A stretch of DNA of 64,000 nucleotides from CAWATZ01 sp963784995 (GCA_963784995.1 CAWATZ010000001.1:904452-968451); one strand, 5' to 3'; shown: positions 17,915 through 27,915, counted from the first letter of the stretch. Made by a program: numbers and translations. The notes: generated from the sequence alone by a model not told the origin.

Positions 17915-19012
17915 ATGACGGAAGCGTCTCAAACCCGTTCGGCGGGCCTGATCATTCGGCAAAAGGAGCCGGTCAACCTGGAAACCCCCTTTGACCAGGT
18001 GGTTGACTCGTATCTCACTCCGACGGGGCTGTTCTACGTCCGCAGCCATTTTCCGGCGCCGAGGCTGGAACTCGCCTCGTACCGGCTGCGCATCGATGGT
18101 GCCGTCCGAACCCCCCTTTCTCTGAGCTACCAGGAGTTGCGCGACCTGCCGTCCCAGACGCGGGTCGCCACCCTGGAGTGTGCGGGCAACAGCCGGGTCT
18201 TTCTTGTCCCCCAGGTGCCGGGGGCCCAGTGGGAACTCGGCGCCGTCGGTAACGCCGAATGGACCGGGGTGCCGCTGAGGGTGTTACTGGAGCGTGCCGG
18301 CCTGGAAGAAGACGCCTGTGAGATCGTGCTGGAAGGGGCAGACCAGGGGCGACCGGCGGAGCCGCCGATCCCTCCCGGGCCGATCTCGTACGCCCGGAGT
18401 TTGCCCCGGGACAAGGCGCTTCAGCCCGAAGTGCTGATCGCGTACCGGATGAATGGCCGGGATCTCCCTCTGGATCATGGCTACCCGGTGCGCGCCGTTG
18501 TCCCGGGCCATTATGGCATGGCCGCCGTCAAGTGGCTGACGCACGTCCAGGCCGTGCGCGAGCCGTTTGGGGGTTACTGGCAGACGTCCGACTACGGCTA
18601 CTGGGATTACCTGGACGGAATGCCCGTGCGGCGGCCGTTGGCAGAGATGAAACTGAAGTCCGAGATCGCCCGGCCGCGCGTTTACGAGACGGTGGCTCCG
18701 AACCAGGTCTACGTGGTTTGCGGCGCTGCGTGGGCAGGGGAGACCGACGTCGCCGGAGTCGCGGTGAGTACGGACGGCGGGCAGACCTGGGGCGAGGCCG
18801 AATTCCTCGACCCGGTTCGACGGCATGCGTGGCGACGCTGGAAGTTTGCCTGGCTGACGCCGAAGAAGCCGGGGCGATACACGCTGCTGGCCCGGGCCCG
18901 AGGTGCGGACGGCAGCGCCCAGCCGGATCAGCATGACGCCAACTGCGGCACCTACGTGATCACCCACCCTCTTCCCATCGAGGTCTTTGTTGAAGGAGAA
19001 TCCAATGTCTGA
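17915..19012 (+). CDS. Sulfite oxidase-type molybdopterin oxidoreductase
   Basis: 365 residues. The Mo-molybdopterin domain carries the ligand cysteine in ATLECAGNSR (about residue 89), then GAVGNAEWTGVPLRVLLERAG and HGYPVRAVVPGHYGMAAVKWL. The C-terminal Mo-co dimerisation domain starts near IARPRVYETVAPNQVYV and contains VAVSTDGGQTWGEAEF. No heme domain and no clear signal peptide, as in prokaryotic sulfite dehydrogenase SorA-like and plant-type enzymes. The substrate is unproven. The stop overlaps the next ATG (19005), so it is coupled to the oxalate decarboxylase gene. Confidence 0.9.
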   Translation: MTEASQTRSAGLIIRQKEPVNLETPFDQVVDSYLTPTGLFYVRSHFPAPRLELASYRLRIDGAVRTPLSLSYQELRDLPSQTRVATLECAGNSRVFLVPQVPGAQWELGAVGNAEWTGVPLRVLLERAGLEEDACEIVLEGADQGRPAEPPIPPGPISYARSLPRDKALQPEVLIAYRMNGRDLPLDHGYPVRAVVPGHYGMAAVKWLTHVQAVREPFGGYWQTSDYGYWDYLDGMPVRRPLAEMKLKSEIARPRVYETVAPNQVYVVCGAAWAGETDVAGVAVSTDGGQTWGEAEFLDPVRRHAWRRWKFAWLTPKKPGRYTLLARARGADGSAQPDQHDANCGTYVITHPLPIEVFVEGESNV

Positions 19013-20186
19013 GTTCCAGCGTCGAGATTTTCTGACGGGGGCCGCGGCGTTCGCGGCTGGCGTGACTGCGGCTTTGACCGCCACCCGGCGCGCGGAGGCC
19101 GGCAATCCGAGCTTCATGAACAACGTCCCCAATCCTCTGCTCTCCGGCAAGGAGCTGCCGAACTTCAAGTTCGCCCTGGAGAAATCCAGGGGGAAGGTGA
19201 TGGGCAAGAGCACGGCCAAGGAGGCCACCGTCGAGCAGTTCCCCATTTCCAAGGGCATCGCTGGGGTGTCCATGCAACTGGAGGCCGGCGTCATGCGCGA
19301 GCTGCACTGGCACGCCACCGCGGCCGAATGGGCCTTCGTCGATCGGGGTCGGGTCCGGACCACGGTCTTCGGTCCGGGCGGGCAAGCGGAGACCAACGAC
19401 TTCGAGCCGGGAGACGTCTGGTACTTCCCGCGCGGCCACGGCCACATGCTGGAGTGCCTGGGGAACGAGCCGTGCCACTTCGTCCTGATCTTCGACAACG
19501 GTTACTTCTCGGAGTTCGGCACGTTCAGCATTACCGACTGGATGGGCCATGCCCCGAAGGCGCTGCTGGCCAAGAACTTCGGCCTGCCCGAATCGACCTT
19601 CGACGGCTTTCCCCGGGAAGAGGTCTACTGGTCCAAGGGGGCGGTGCCGCCGCAGCCCGCGGCCGGCACGCTCGGGTCGGTGAACCAGGCGCCGCTGACA
19701 CACAAATGGCAGCTGCTCGCCAATGATCCGCGCGTCGATAACAAGGGCGGCCGGCTGTGGCTGGTCGATTCCACGAAATTCCCGATCTCCAAGACCATCA
19801 CGGGCGCCATCCTCGACCTTGAGCCGGGTGCGCTGCGGGAACTCCACTGGCACCCCAGCGCCGACGAGTGGCAGTACGTCCTGGAGGGCAAGATCAGCAT
19901 GACCATGTTCGGCTCGCATGGGCGATTCCGGACCGAGACGCTGGAGCAGGGCGACGTCGGCTACGTACCGCAGGGCTACGGGCATTCGATCGAGAACGTC
20001 GGCGACAAGAAGTGCCGCGTCCTGATCGGCTTCAACTCCGGGATCTATGAGGAGATCGACCTGTCGGAGTGGATCGCCGGCAACCCGCCCGACGTGCTGG
20101 CCACCAACTTCAGCAAGCCGGCCTCGCTGTTCCAGAAGTTCCCGAAGAAGGACGTGTTCATCGCCGACAAGGAGGGGAAGAAATAG
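19005..20186 (+). CDS. oxdC: Bicupin oxalate decarboxylase, Tat-exported
   Basis: 393 residues. A twin-arginine signal (QRRDFLTGAAAFAAGVTAAL) is followed by two cupin domains, each with a Mn site: H101/H103/E108/H147 (HWHATAAEW, RGHGH) and H281/H283/E288/H327 (HWHPSADEW, YGH). OxdC splits oxalate to formate and CO2 with Mn and O2. The active-site lid, SENST in Bacillus OxdC, reads SEFGT here (169-173): the general-acid Glu is kept but two lid residues differ. A selenocysteine formate dehydrogenase follows downstream, which fits use of the formate. It overlaps the upstream gene by eight bases. Family membership is secure; decarboxylase over oxidase activity is inferred. Confidence 0.92.
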   Translation: MSEFQRRDFLTGAAAFAAGVTAALTATRRAEAGNPSFMNNVPNPLLSGKELPNFKFALEKSRGKVMGKSTAKEATVEQFPISKGIAGVSMQLEAGVMRELHWHATAAEWAFVDRGRVRTTVFGPGGQAETNDFEPGDVWYFPRGHGHMLECLGNEPCHFVLIFDNGYFSEFGTFSITDWMGHAPKALLAKNFGLPESTFDGFPREEVYWSKGAVPPQPAAGTLGSVNQAPLTHKWQLLANDPRVDNKGGRLWLVDSTKFPISKTITGAILDLEPGALRELHWHPSADEWQYVLEGKISMTMFGSHGRFRTETLEQGDVGYVPQGYGHSIENVGDKKCRVLIGFNSGIYEEIDLSEWIAGNPPDVLATNFSKPASLFQKFPKKDVFIADKEGKK

Positions 20187-20279
20187 GAAGGTTTCCCGTC
20201 CGGCCAGAGCCGTGCCTGAGCAGCGGAGGGAGAGCGCGACCACCGGCGCCAGGGAGATCGCTCCGGCGGGGGGCCGCAC

Positions 20280-20699
20280 GTGCGGTGTTCGTCGCTGTGG
20301 TTGGCAGTCACCCTGGCCACGGCCTGGCTCCGTCCGGACATCTTCGCCAATCTCCTCGGTCGCCCCTGGCTCCTGGTCTTCGTAGGATTGATGCTGGGGG
20401 GAGCTGTGGGGGTGTTTGTTTTCCTGAACCGGGGACGCGAGCTGGCTGCCTTTTTGTCGTCGAGTTCCTTTTTGCTGGGCCTGCTGGGGGCCACCCTGGC
20501 GGGCATTTACCCGGTCTGGTTACGGTCCACCCTCGATCCGGCCTGCAGCCTCACAGCCGCGAACTCGGCCGCCACGAGCTACGCATTGCAGGTGGCGCTG
20601 GTGTGGTGGACCGTCGGTATCGCGCTGGCCGGAGCGTATTTCGTCAACTTGTTCCGTTGCAACCGGGGCAAGGTCGATGTCCATGCGGAAGGGCATTAG
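20280..20699 (+). pseudogene. C-terminal part of cytochrome bd oxidase subunit II (CydB-like)
   Basis: About 139 residues with three to four membrane helices. The segment ATLAGIYPVWLRSTLDPACS, followed by SLTAANSAATSYALQVALVWW and AYFVNLFRCNRGKV, is the characteristic C-terminus of CydB. A whole subunit is about 340 residues, and the first two-thirds is absent: the gap back to the oxalate decarboxylase stop is 93 bp and shows no helices. No cydA is near. It is either a relic or a small membrane protein derived from CydB. No good ribosome site precedes the GTG at 20280. Confidence 0.65.
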
Positions 20700-20718
20700 C
20701 TCCCAAGAGGTAATTCCA

Positions 20719-23700
20719 ATGTTCAGCCTCCCCCTTTCTCCCGCCCGCAGCCGTCGCGTGAGCCCTTCAGCCGCCAGACAGCGGCCAAGACCTCACGGCT
20801 GCGCGGTGCGACCGTCACGGAAAGCGTCTGCCCCTACTGCGCCGTCGGCTGCGGGCAGCTCATTTACACCAAGGGCGGGAAGATCATCGACATCGAGGGC
20901 AATCCCGAAAGCCCCATCAACGAGGGCACCCTCTGCCCCAAGGGCGCCAACGCCTTCCAGCTCGCCGTCAACCCGCACCGGGTGACCCAGGTCCTGTACC
21001 GCGCCCCCTGCTCCGCCAAGTGGGAGACGCGCTCGCTGGACTGGGCGCTGGATCAGATCGCCCAGCGCGTCAAGGCCACACGCGACGCCGACTTCACCAC
21101 ACGCGATGAAGCCGGCCGCTTGCTCAGCTCCGTGCGCAGCATCGGCACCCTCGGCGGCGCCACGATCGACAATGAAGAGAACTACCTGATCAAGAAGCTG
21201 TTCGGCGGCGGCCTGGGTGTGGTCTCGATCGAAAACCAGGCCCGGATATGACATAGCGCCTCGGTGCCCGGTCTGGGCGCCTCGTTCGGCCGCGGCGCGG
21301 CCACCAACTATCAGCAGGACATGGCCAACAGCGACTGCATCCTGTTCATGGGCACGAACACGGCGGAGGCCCACCCCGTGGCTTTCCGCTGGCCGATGAA
21401 AGCGAAGGAGAAGGGCGCGACGCTCATCCACGTCGATCCGCGCTTCACGCGCACCTCGGCGCACTGCGACGTCTACGTCGGCATCCGCGCCGGCAGCGAC
21501 ATCGCCTTCCTCGGCGGCCTGGTCAACTACGTCCTGAGCAACGACCGCTGGTTCCCTGAGTACGTCCTGAACTACACCAACGCCTCGACCATCATCCAGG
21601 AGGGCTTCCGCGACACCGAGGACCTGGCGGGCCTGTTCAGCGGCTACCACGGCGATGGCCAGACCGGCAAGTACGACGCCAGCGAGGGCCACTGGGGCTA
21701 CTCGCGGAAGGATGAAGGCGGAAGGATGAAGGATGAAGAAAGACAGGAGCCCTCTTCTGATTCAGCCTTCATCCTTCCGCCTTCATCCTTTGCAAGTGAC
21801 CCAACCTTGCAGGACCCGCGCTGCGTCTTTCAGGTCCTGAAACGCCACTTTGCCCGTTACACACCGGAGGTCGTCTCCCAGGTGTGCGGCTGCAGCCCGG
21901 AGGAGCTGGTACGCGTGGCCCAGTTGCTGTGTGCCAACTCCGGACGCGAGCGGACCAGCGTCATCGTCTACGCCCTGGGCTGGACGCAGCACACCACCGG
22001 CGTCCAAATCATTCGCACCGCGGGCATCCTCCAGCTGCTGCTGGGCAACATGGGCCGGCCCGGCGGCGGCATCATGGCGATGCGCGGCCACTCCACCATC
22101 CAGGGCTCGACCGACCTCGCCACTCTGTATGACGTGTTGCCTGGCTACCTGCCACAGCCGGCCGCCGACCGGCAGCACGAGACGCTGGACTCCTACGTCG
22201 AGCACGAGGGCCTGCTCACCGGCTACTGGGCCAACTTCCGCAAGTTCATCGTCAGCCAGCTCAAGGCCTGGTACGGCGAGGCCGCCACGCCGGCGAATGA
22301 CTTCGGTTTCTCCTGGCTGCCGCGGGTGGATGACGACTACTCCCAGCTGGCTTACTTCGATCGCATGGCGAAGGGACAGGTCAAGGGCTATTTCCTGTTC
22401 GGCCAGAACCCCGGCGGCGGTGGACCCAACGCCGGCTTGCACCGTGCCGGCCTGCGCAACCTCGACTGGCTCGTCGTCCTCGACTGGTTCGAGACCGAGA
22501 GTGCGGTGTTCTGGAAGAGCGACCCGACTGGCCCGCCGCCGACCGACGTCAAGACCGAGGTCTTCTTCATCCCGGCGGCGGCCGCGCCGGAGAAGGAGGG
22601 CAGTCTGACCAACACCCAGCGGCTGATCCAGTGGCACGACAAGGCGGTCGATCCGCTCGGCGAGAGCCGCTCCGATGCCTGGTTCCTCTACAACCTCGGC
22701 AAGCGCCTCAAAGCGTTGTACGCCGGTTCGACCAACCCAAAGGACCAGCCCCTGCTGCATCTCACCTGGGACTACGACTTCGACGACCGGCCTCGCCTCC
22801 CCGACGGCACCCTCAGCCGCATCGATGGCGAGCCGGACCTGGAAAAAGTCCTCCAGGAGATCAATGGCCACCACGTGCAAAGTAGCCATCACGCTCCGCG
22901 TGATGGGCTCGGGCTCGTCACGCGGAGCGTGACGGCTACTTTGCAGCCGCGTTTGCTGACTTCCTACGACGAACTTTGCGACGACGGCTCAACAGCGTGT
23001 GGCTGCTGGATTTACACCGGCGTCTTTCCCGAACTGGGCCGCAACCGGGCCCGCGAACGCCGCCGCACCGACAACCCCCTGCAGCCCGAGTGGGGCTTTG
23101 CCTGGCCGGACAACCGCCGGGTGCTCTACAACCGCGCCAGTGCCGCCCCGGACGGCCGGCCGTGGTCGGAGCGCAAGAAGCTCGTCTGGTGGGACGAGGC
23201 GTCGGGCCGATGGGTGGGCCTGGACCGCCCGGATTTCGAGCCGGACAAGCCGCCCGGTTACCAGCCCCCGCCGGGCGCGACCGGCATGGCGGCCATCGGC
23301 GGGAACCAGCCGTTCATCTTCAAGCCCGACGGGCTGGGCTGGCTGTACGCCCCCGCGGTCAAGGACGGGCCGTTGCCCACGCACTATGAGCCGGTCGAGT
23401 CGCCGCTGGGCAACCTCCTTTATCCCCGGCAAACGTGCAGTCCGACGGTGCGCCTGTTCGAGGGACCGCTCAACCGCATCGCCCACACGCCGACGACCGA
23501 GTACCCGGTAGTGGCGACCACGTTCCGACTGACGGAGCACTACCTGAGCGGACCGATGAGCCGCTTCAACAGCTGGCTCAATGAATTGCAGCCGGAAATG
23601 TTCATCGAACTGAGCCCGGAGCTGGCCGCCGAGCGCGGCATCGAGCCTGGCGGCTGGGTGACGGTGGCATCGGCCCGCGGCCGGATCGAGGCGCGGGCGC

Positions 23701-24008
23701 TGGTGACGCGGCGGCTGCGGCCGCTCCTGATCGAAGGCCGGGTCATTCACCAGATCGGCTTGCCGTTCCACTGGGCTTTTGCCGGGGAGGTGGTGGGCGG
23801 CAATGCCAACGATCTGACTTCGCTGGTGGCCGACCCCAACGTGAGCATGCACGAGTGCAAGGCGTTCGCCTGTCAGGTCCACGCCGGACGGCTGGACGGC
23901 CGCGCTGCGAGCCCGACGAAACCGCTGGCGGCCTGGCCGACGCACGACCCGGTGCCCGATACCCCCGCAGCCGCTCAGCCCGAAGGGAGGTTTGGAAATG
24001 GCCGTTAG
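20719..24008 (+). CDS. fdhA: Formate dehydrogenase alpha subunit, selenocysteine-containing
   Basis: About 1,095 residues. The N-terminal [4Fe-4S] motif is SVCPYCAVGCGQL and GTLCPKGANAF. The frame then meets TGA at 21249-21251 in the context NQARI-U-HSASVPGLG, exactly where FdnG/FdhF enzymes carry selenocysteine (about residue 177; E. coli FdnG 196), and continues in the same frame to 24008. A SECIS hairpin follows the TGA. Molybdopterin-binding blocks follow: ILFMGTNTAEAHPVAF, then GNMGRPGGGIMAMRGH and FGQNPGGGG, and a C-terminal domain with HQIGLPFHWAF and GNANDLTSLVADPNVS. The ATG at 20719 has AAGAGG upstream, but one frameshift near 20757 must be assumed. Two in-frame palindromic insertions lie at 21708 and 22878. 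Confidence 0.93.
21249..21281 (+). promoter_or_regulatory. Bacterial SECIS element with in-frame UGA
   Basis: After the TGA (21249-21251) and an 11-base spacer, arms GGTGCCC (21263-21269) and GGGCGCC (21275-21281) pair over seven base pairs (one G-U) around the loop GGTCT. E. coli fdhF has the same GGUCU apical loop at the same distance from its UGA; SelB binds it. This makes readthrough as selenocysteine, not termination, the best reading. Confidence 0.9.
21708..21790. repeat. 83-bp palindrome inserted in fdhA, GGATGAA family
   Basis: Left part AAGGATGAAGGCGGAAGGAT and right part with the complement, ending CTTCATCCTT. It adds about 28 in-frame codons (KDEGGRMKDEERQEPSSDSA onward) between conserved FDH blocks. 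A relative is at 29811-29895. Confidence 0.85.
22878..22943. repeat. 66-bp palindrome inserted in fdhA, AAGTAGCC family
   Basis: CAAAGTAGCCATCACGCTCC and its complement around a short loop. It reads in frame as QSSHHAPRDGLGLVTRSV and is related to the palindrome at 2299. Confidence 0.85.
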
Positions 24009-24979
24009 AGAAAAGGAACTGGCCGGATTGCCCCCAGGGACAGACGTGCCCCACGGCCGACTGGCGACGCTGCTGGATCGCCTCATCGGTCCGTTTCGCC
24101 GCGGCACTCCGCCTCCGCCCCAGCCACCCATGGGCTTCTACACCGACACCACGGTGTGCATCGGCTGCAAGGCCTGCGAGGTGGCGTGCAAGCAGTGGAA
24201 CCAGCTCCCCGCGGACGGGCTCCACTGGACCGGCAACAGTTACGACAATACCGGGGAGCTGTCGGGCACTTCCTGGCGGCACGTGAAGTTCATCGAGCAA
24301 TTCCCTCAGAACGGGCGCGGAGGGGCCCCCGCCTGCGGGGAATGCTCAGGAGCGTCTCTCCCTGCCTTTGGTGGCGAGTCCTCCGGTCGCGGACGTTCCC
24401 GCCGCACCGCAACCGGGCCGCTGGCTGATGATGAGCGACGTTTGCAAGCACTGCGTCACGGCCCCCTGCCAGCAGGCTTGCCCGACGGGTGCCATCATCC
24501 ACAACGAGTTCGAGAACGTTTACATCCAGCCCGACATCTGCAACGGCTGCTCGTACTGCATCGCCGCCTGCCCGTTCGGCGTCATCACCCGCGCCAGCTT
24601 CGATGGCCATTCGCACAAGTGTACCCTGTGCTACGACCGCCAGCGGGACGGCCTGGTGCCGGCCTGCGCCAAGGCGTGCCCGACGGCGTCCATTCAGTTC
24701 GGTCCGATTGACGAACTGCGCGAACGGGCCCGCAAGCGCGTGGAAGAGCTTCGCCGCGGCGGCGTGACGGGCGCCCACCTGTACGGCGATGCGCCTGGTG
24801 AGACCTACTCCGCTCTGAACTCGTTTTACCTCCTCGTCGATCGCCCCTCGGTGTACGGGCTGCCCGAGGAGCCGTTCAACCCGTGGCTGCACGTGGGGGG
24901 CGATTACGTCCGCGCCCTCGTGGGCTGCCTGGCCGCCATCGCCGCGCTCGCCCTGGTGTTCCTTTTCCTGGGTCACTGA
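23998..24979 (+). CDS. fdhB: Formate dehydrogenase iron-sulfur beta subunit, one frameshift
   Basis: About 325 residues. Four ferredoxin-type clusters are implied: VCIGCKACEVACKQWNQ, VCKHCVTAPCQQACPTGAI, CNGCSYCIAACPFGVI, and KCTLCYDRQ with ACAKACPTASI. A single C-terminal membrane helix (LVGCLAAIAALALVFLFLGH) anchors it, as in FdnH/FdoH. The ATG at 23998 overlaps the end of fdhA. The frame shifts between about 24310 and 24370; the stretch read there (GRGGAPACGECSG) is unlike the family, so the shift or a short insertion lies within it. It carries electrons from the alpha subunit to the membrane subunit. Confidence 0.9.
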
Positions 24980-24980
24980 A

Positions 24981-25862
24981 ATGTCCACCGACGCGAGAGC
25001 ACAACTGAACGGGGCCGGCTACGCGGCAGAGCCGGTGACCAAGCCGCCGGAGTGGCATGGGCTGGTCGTCTGGGACCTGCTGTTCAACAACCTGACCACG
25101 GGGCTGTTCCTGACGGCGGCGCTGGGCGAACTGCTGGCGCCCGAGGCCCTCACGCCCGTCGCCAAGGTCGCCTACCCGCTCGCCCTGGTCCTGCTGCTGA
25201 TCGACCTGGCGTGCCTGGTGCTGGACCTGGGCGACCCGCTGCGCTTCCACCACATGCTGCGGGTCTTCAAGCCCACCTCGCCCATGTCGCTGGGGACCTG
25301 GTGCCTGACGATCTACTCATTGCCCCTTACCGTGGCCGCGGCGCTCAGCCTTTGGCCGGCTGGTGGGCCCGCGCTCGAATGGGCTCGGCAGGCGGCCGTG
25401 ATCCTCGGGCTGCTCCCCGCCCTGGGCTCCGCCGTCTACAAGGGTGTCCTGCTCAGTACCAACTCCCAACCGGGTTGGCGCGACGCGCGCTGGCTGGGCG
25501 GCTATCTCACCAACTCGGCGCTCCTGCTGGGCTGTGCCCAGATGCTGGTCCTGGCCGCGCTGCTGGGGCAAGAGAGGGCGGCTGCTCTGCTCCGCCCCGC
25601 TCTCGTGCTGCTGCTCGTGCTCAACCTGGTCCCGCTTTGCCTGGTCGTCGGGAACCTCCGGCCGGCACTCTCCCGGGTCTGCACGCCCAGGCAACTCGGT
25701 CGCCTCGCGGCGCTCGGCGTCGGCGTGGGGACACTGGTCCCCCTGGTCCTGCTGCTTGTTGGCGGGAGCCTTCTCCCCGTGCTGACCGCTGTGCTGTTCC
25801 TGTTGCTGGGGAGTCTGGCCTTGCGTTTCGCAATCATTCGGTTACCGCATGCCTCCTGGTAA
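24981..25862 (+). CDS. NrfD-type membrane subunit of the formate dehydrogenase
   Basis: 293 residues with eight or nine membrane helices. It has the NrfD/PsrC pattern rather than the b-type cytochrome of FdnI: WDLLFNNLTTGLFLTAALGE, then LVLDLGDPLRFHHMLRVFKP and PMSLGTWCLTIYSL. Such subunits oxidise or reduce quinone without heme. It starts two bases after the beta-subunit stop. Formate electrons would therefore enter the quinone pool directly. The C-terminus (SLALRFAIIRLPHASW) appears complete. Confidence 0.88.
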   Translation: MSTDARAQLNGAGYAAEPVTKPPEWHGLVVWDLLFNNLTTGLFLTAALGELLAPEALTPVAKVAYPLALVLLLIDLACLVLDLGDPLRFHHMLRVFKPTSPMSLGTWCLTIYSLPLTVAAALSLWPAGGPALEWARQAAVILGLLPALGSAVYKGVLLSTNSQPGWRDARWLGGYLTNSALLLGCAQMLVLAALLGQERAAALLRPALVLLLVLNLVPLCLVVGNLRPALSRVCTPRQLGRLAALGVGVGTLVPLVLLLVGGSLLPVLTAVLFLLLGSLALRFAIIRLPHASW

Positions 25863-25879
25863 GACAAGGCAATCGTCTT

Positions 25880-25918
25880 GAGTCTTTCCCATCATTTTGT
25901 TGAAGATGTTGGGAAAGA
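25880..25918 (+). terminator. Hairpin after the formate dehydrogenase genes
   Basis: TCTTTCCCATCATTTT pairs imperfectly with AAGATGTTGGGAAAGA around GTTG. It stands just after the gamma-subunit stop. No long T-run follows, so termination is probable rather than certain. Confidence 0.5.
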
Positions 25919-27787
25919 TTGCCGATAACAACGATTGTGGCGCACAGGAAGATTGTCCCTGGCCCTGGAGATCCGACGGCACGCCCTACCAGGTCTGCGC
26001 TGTTTCCCTGGCTCTTTCTGGTGCTGCTGGGGGGATAGCTGTCCCCTGGCCCACGGTCGTCGTGGGCCAGGGGGGCGCCCCGTTGCCGCCGCTGACCGCC
26101 CCATCTCAGGCGCCTCCGCCATCCCCAGGCGCCTCCCGGGAACTTCTCGAGCGCCTCGGCAAGATGGAGGAACGCCTCGACTGGCTGTCGAAACAGAATG
26201 AGGGCCTGTTGCGCGAGAACAAAGTGCTGGCGGAGAAGGTGGAGGCTTCCTGCCGCACACTGAGCAACCCCGGCCCGCAGGGCGTGACGTCCGGCTCCCT
26301 GAGCGCGATCGAGACAACCGGCCCGACCGCGTCCGGGGCGGCTGGGGACGGAGCGTTCGGGTCGTCGTCCTTCCAGGCGGATCGGCCTGGGGTTGTGAGT
26401 GGCGAGTCCAACAGCCCCGAGGACGGCTCCTCGAGGCGCTCGGCGCCGGCCGCGGGCGGCGGCTCGAATGCCTCCGGCGGCGGCGACCCGACGACCATCG
26501 GCCGGTCCCAGGAGGTCGGCAACCTGCATCTCGGCAAGGTCGGGAACCTCCCCTACTCCTACTACGACTTCGATGACGGCGGCGTCCACCTCGCGACCAG
26601 GGATGGGGAGTTCTCCTTCGGGATCTGGGGGATGTCACAGGTGGACGGGATGCTCTATTCCCGGCCGACGCCGGGACTTGAAACCAGCAGCGGCTTCTAC
26701 AACCCCCGCAGCTGGATCTACTTTGAAGGCACCGCCACCAAGCCCATCACCTGGGAGTTCTCGTTCCAGAACTTCTACGACACGGTCGCCCTGCTCGACG
26801 CCTACGTCAACTTCGACTACGACCCGCGCTTTCAGGTGCGGATCGGCCGCTACAAGGCGCCGTTCGGTTACGAGTTCTATCGCGTCCACATCTGGGATCT
26901 GTTGGCCCCGGAACGATCGCTCTGGGCGAATAACTTCGAGGCCAATCGACGTTGTCGGCGCGATGCTCTGGGGAGTCCTGGCAGACCAGCGAGTCGAATA
27001 CGCCCTGGGAAGCTTTGACAGCCAGCGGAACTCCTTGCGACCGTTCAACAACCGCCAGGATTTTCTGGGATTCCTCAATTTCAAGCCGTTCTACCCCCGC
27101 GAGGAGGGCTTCCTGCTGCGGAACCTCCAGTTCGGCGGCTCGGTCGATCTGGGCAACGAGAACCAGTCGCCGATACCGGAAGTGCGCCACACGGACCAGT
27201 CGCCGGGACCCGCCACGGTCAACGGCACTGCGGCCTCCATCGCCGCCGGCCTGCCGTTTCTGGCGTTTAACCCGACCGTGCTTGAGAAGGGCAGCCGGGC
27301 ACTTTGGGAGGCCCACCTCGCCTGCTACTGCGGGGGTCTGTCGCTGCTGTCAGCGTTGGAGGGCGGCCACGACAGTTACGCCAGTGGGCCTACCGCGACG
27401 CCGGTCCACGTCCCGATCAACGGCTGGTTCGTTCAGGGCGGTTACATCCTCACGGGCGAAACCATCCGCGACCGCACCCTGCTGCAGCCGCTGCGCCCCT
27501 TTGATCTGCGCCAGGGCCGCTTCGGCCTCGGCGCCTGGGAACTGACCGCCCGCTACAGCCAGCTCGACCTCGGTTCCGAGGTCTTCACCGCCGGCCTGGC
27601 CGACCCGAAGCTGTGGAGCAATCACGCCAAGATGGTTGACGCCGGCCTTAACTGGTATCTCAACCAGTTCGTCAAGGTGTACTTCGACTGGGAACACTCC
27701 ATGTTCGGCAGCCTGGTCCTATCCACCAGCAATCACTACCGGGAGTCAAACGACCTGTTCTGGGTTCGGACTCAAGTCTACTTCTGA
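25897..27787 (+). CDS. Phosphate-selective porin OprO/OprP-type outer-membrane protein, frameshifted
   Basis: About 600 residues after joining frames at about 26944. A coiled coil (LLERLGKMEERLDWLSKQNE) precedes the beta-barrel, in which GEFSFGIWGMSQVDGML, WIYFEGTATKPITWEF, YVNFDYDPRFQVRIGRYKAP and the C-terminal NDLFWVRTQVYF (terminal Phe) are typical of the family. The N-terminus is uncertain: another frame reads RSALFPWLFLVLLGG, a plausible signal peptide core, so another shift near 26035 is likely. A palindrome (CCCCTGGCCCACG, 26042-26071) lies there. Placed after oxalate/formate genes, it may pass small anions such as oxalate, but this is inference. Confidence 0.8.
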
Positions 27788-27915
27788 ACTCAATCTCTTC
27801 GGAATGGCTAATTCCTTGCCAGGCGGACAGATCCTTTACCGCTCCTTTCGGGCTTTGGGCGTCCTTGCCCCTGTTCCAGCCGCGAAAATGGAACTTTCCG
27901 CAGCGAGTCGCGGTT

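Noticed and set aside
18960..20279. 439-codon minus-strand ORF over the oxalate decarboxylase gene
   Set aside because: High-GC antisense shadow with no motif; the plus strand has Mn ligands and a Tat signal.
21249..21251. Premature stop making formate dehydrogenase a pseudogene
   Set aside because: The TGA is at the conserved selenocysteine site, the frame continues unchanged, and a SECIS hairpin with the GGUCU loop follows.
21783..24131. Long minus-strand ORFs over fdhA
   Set aside because: Shadows of a conserved molybdoenzyme in another frame.
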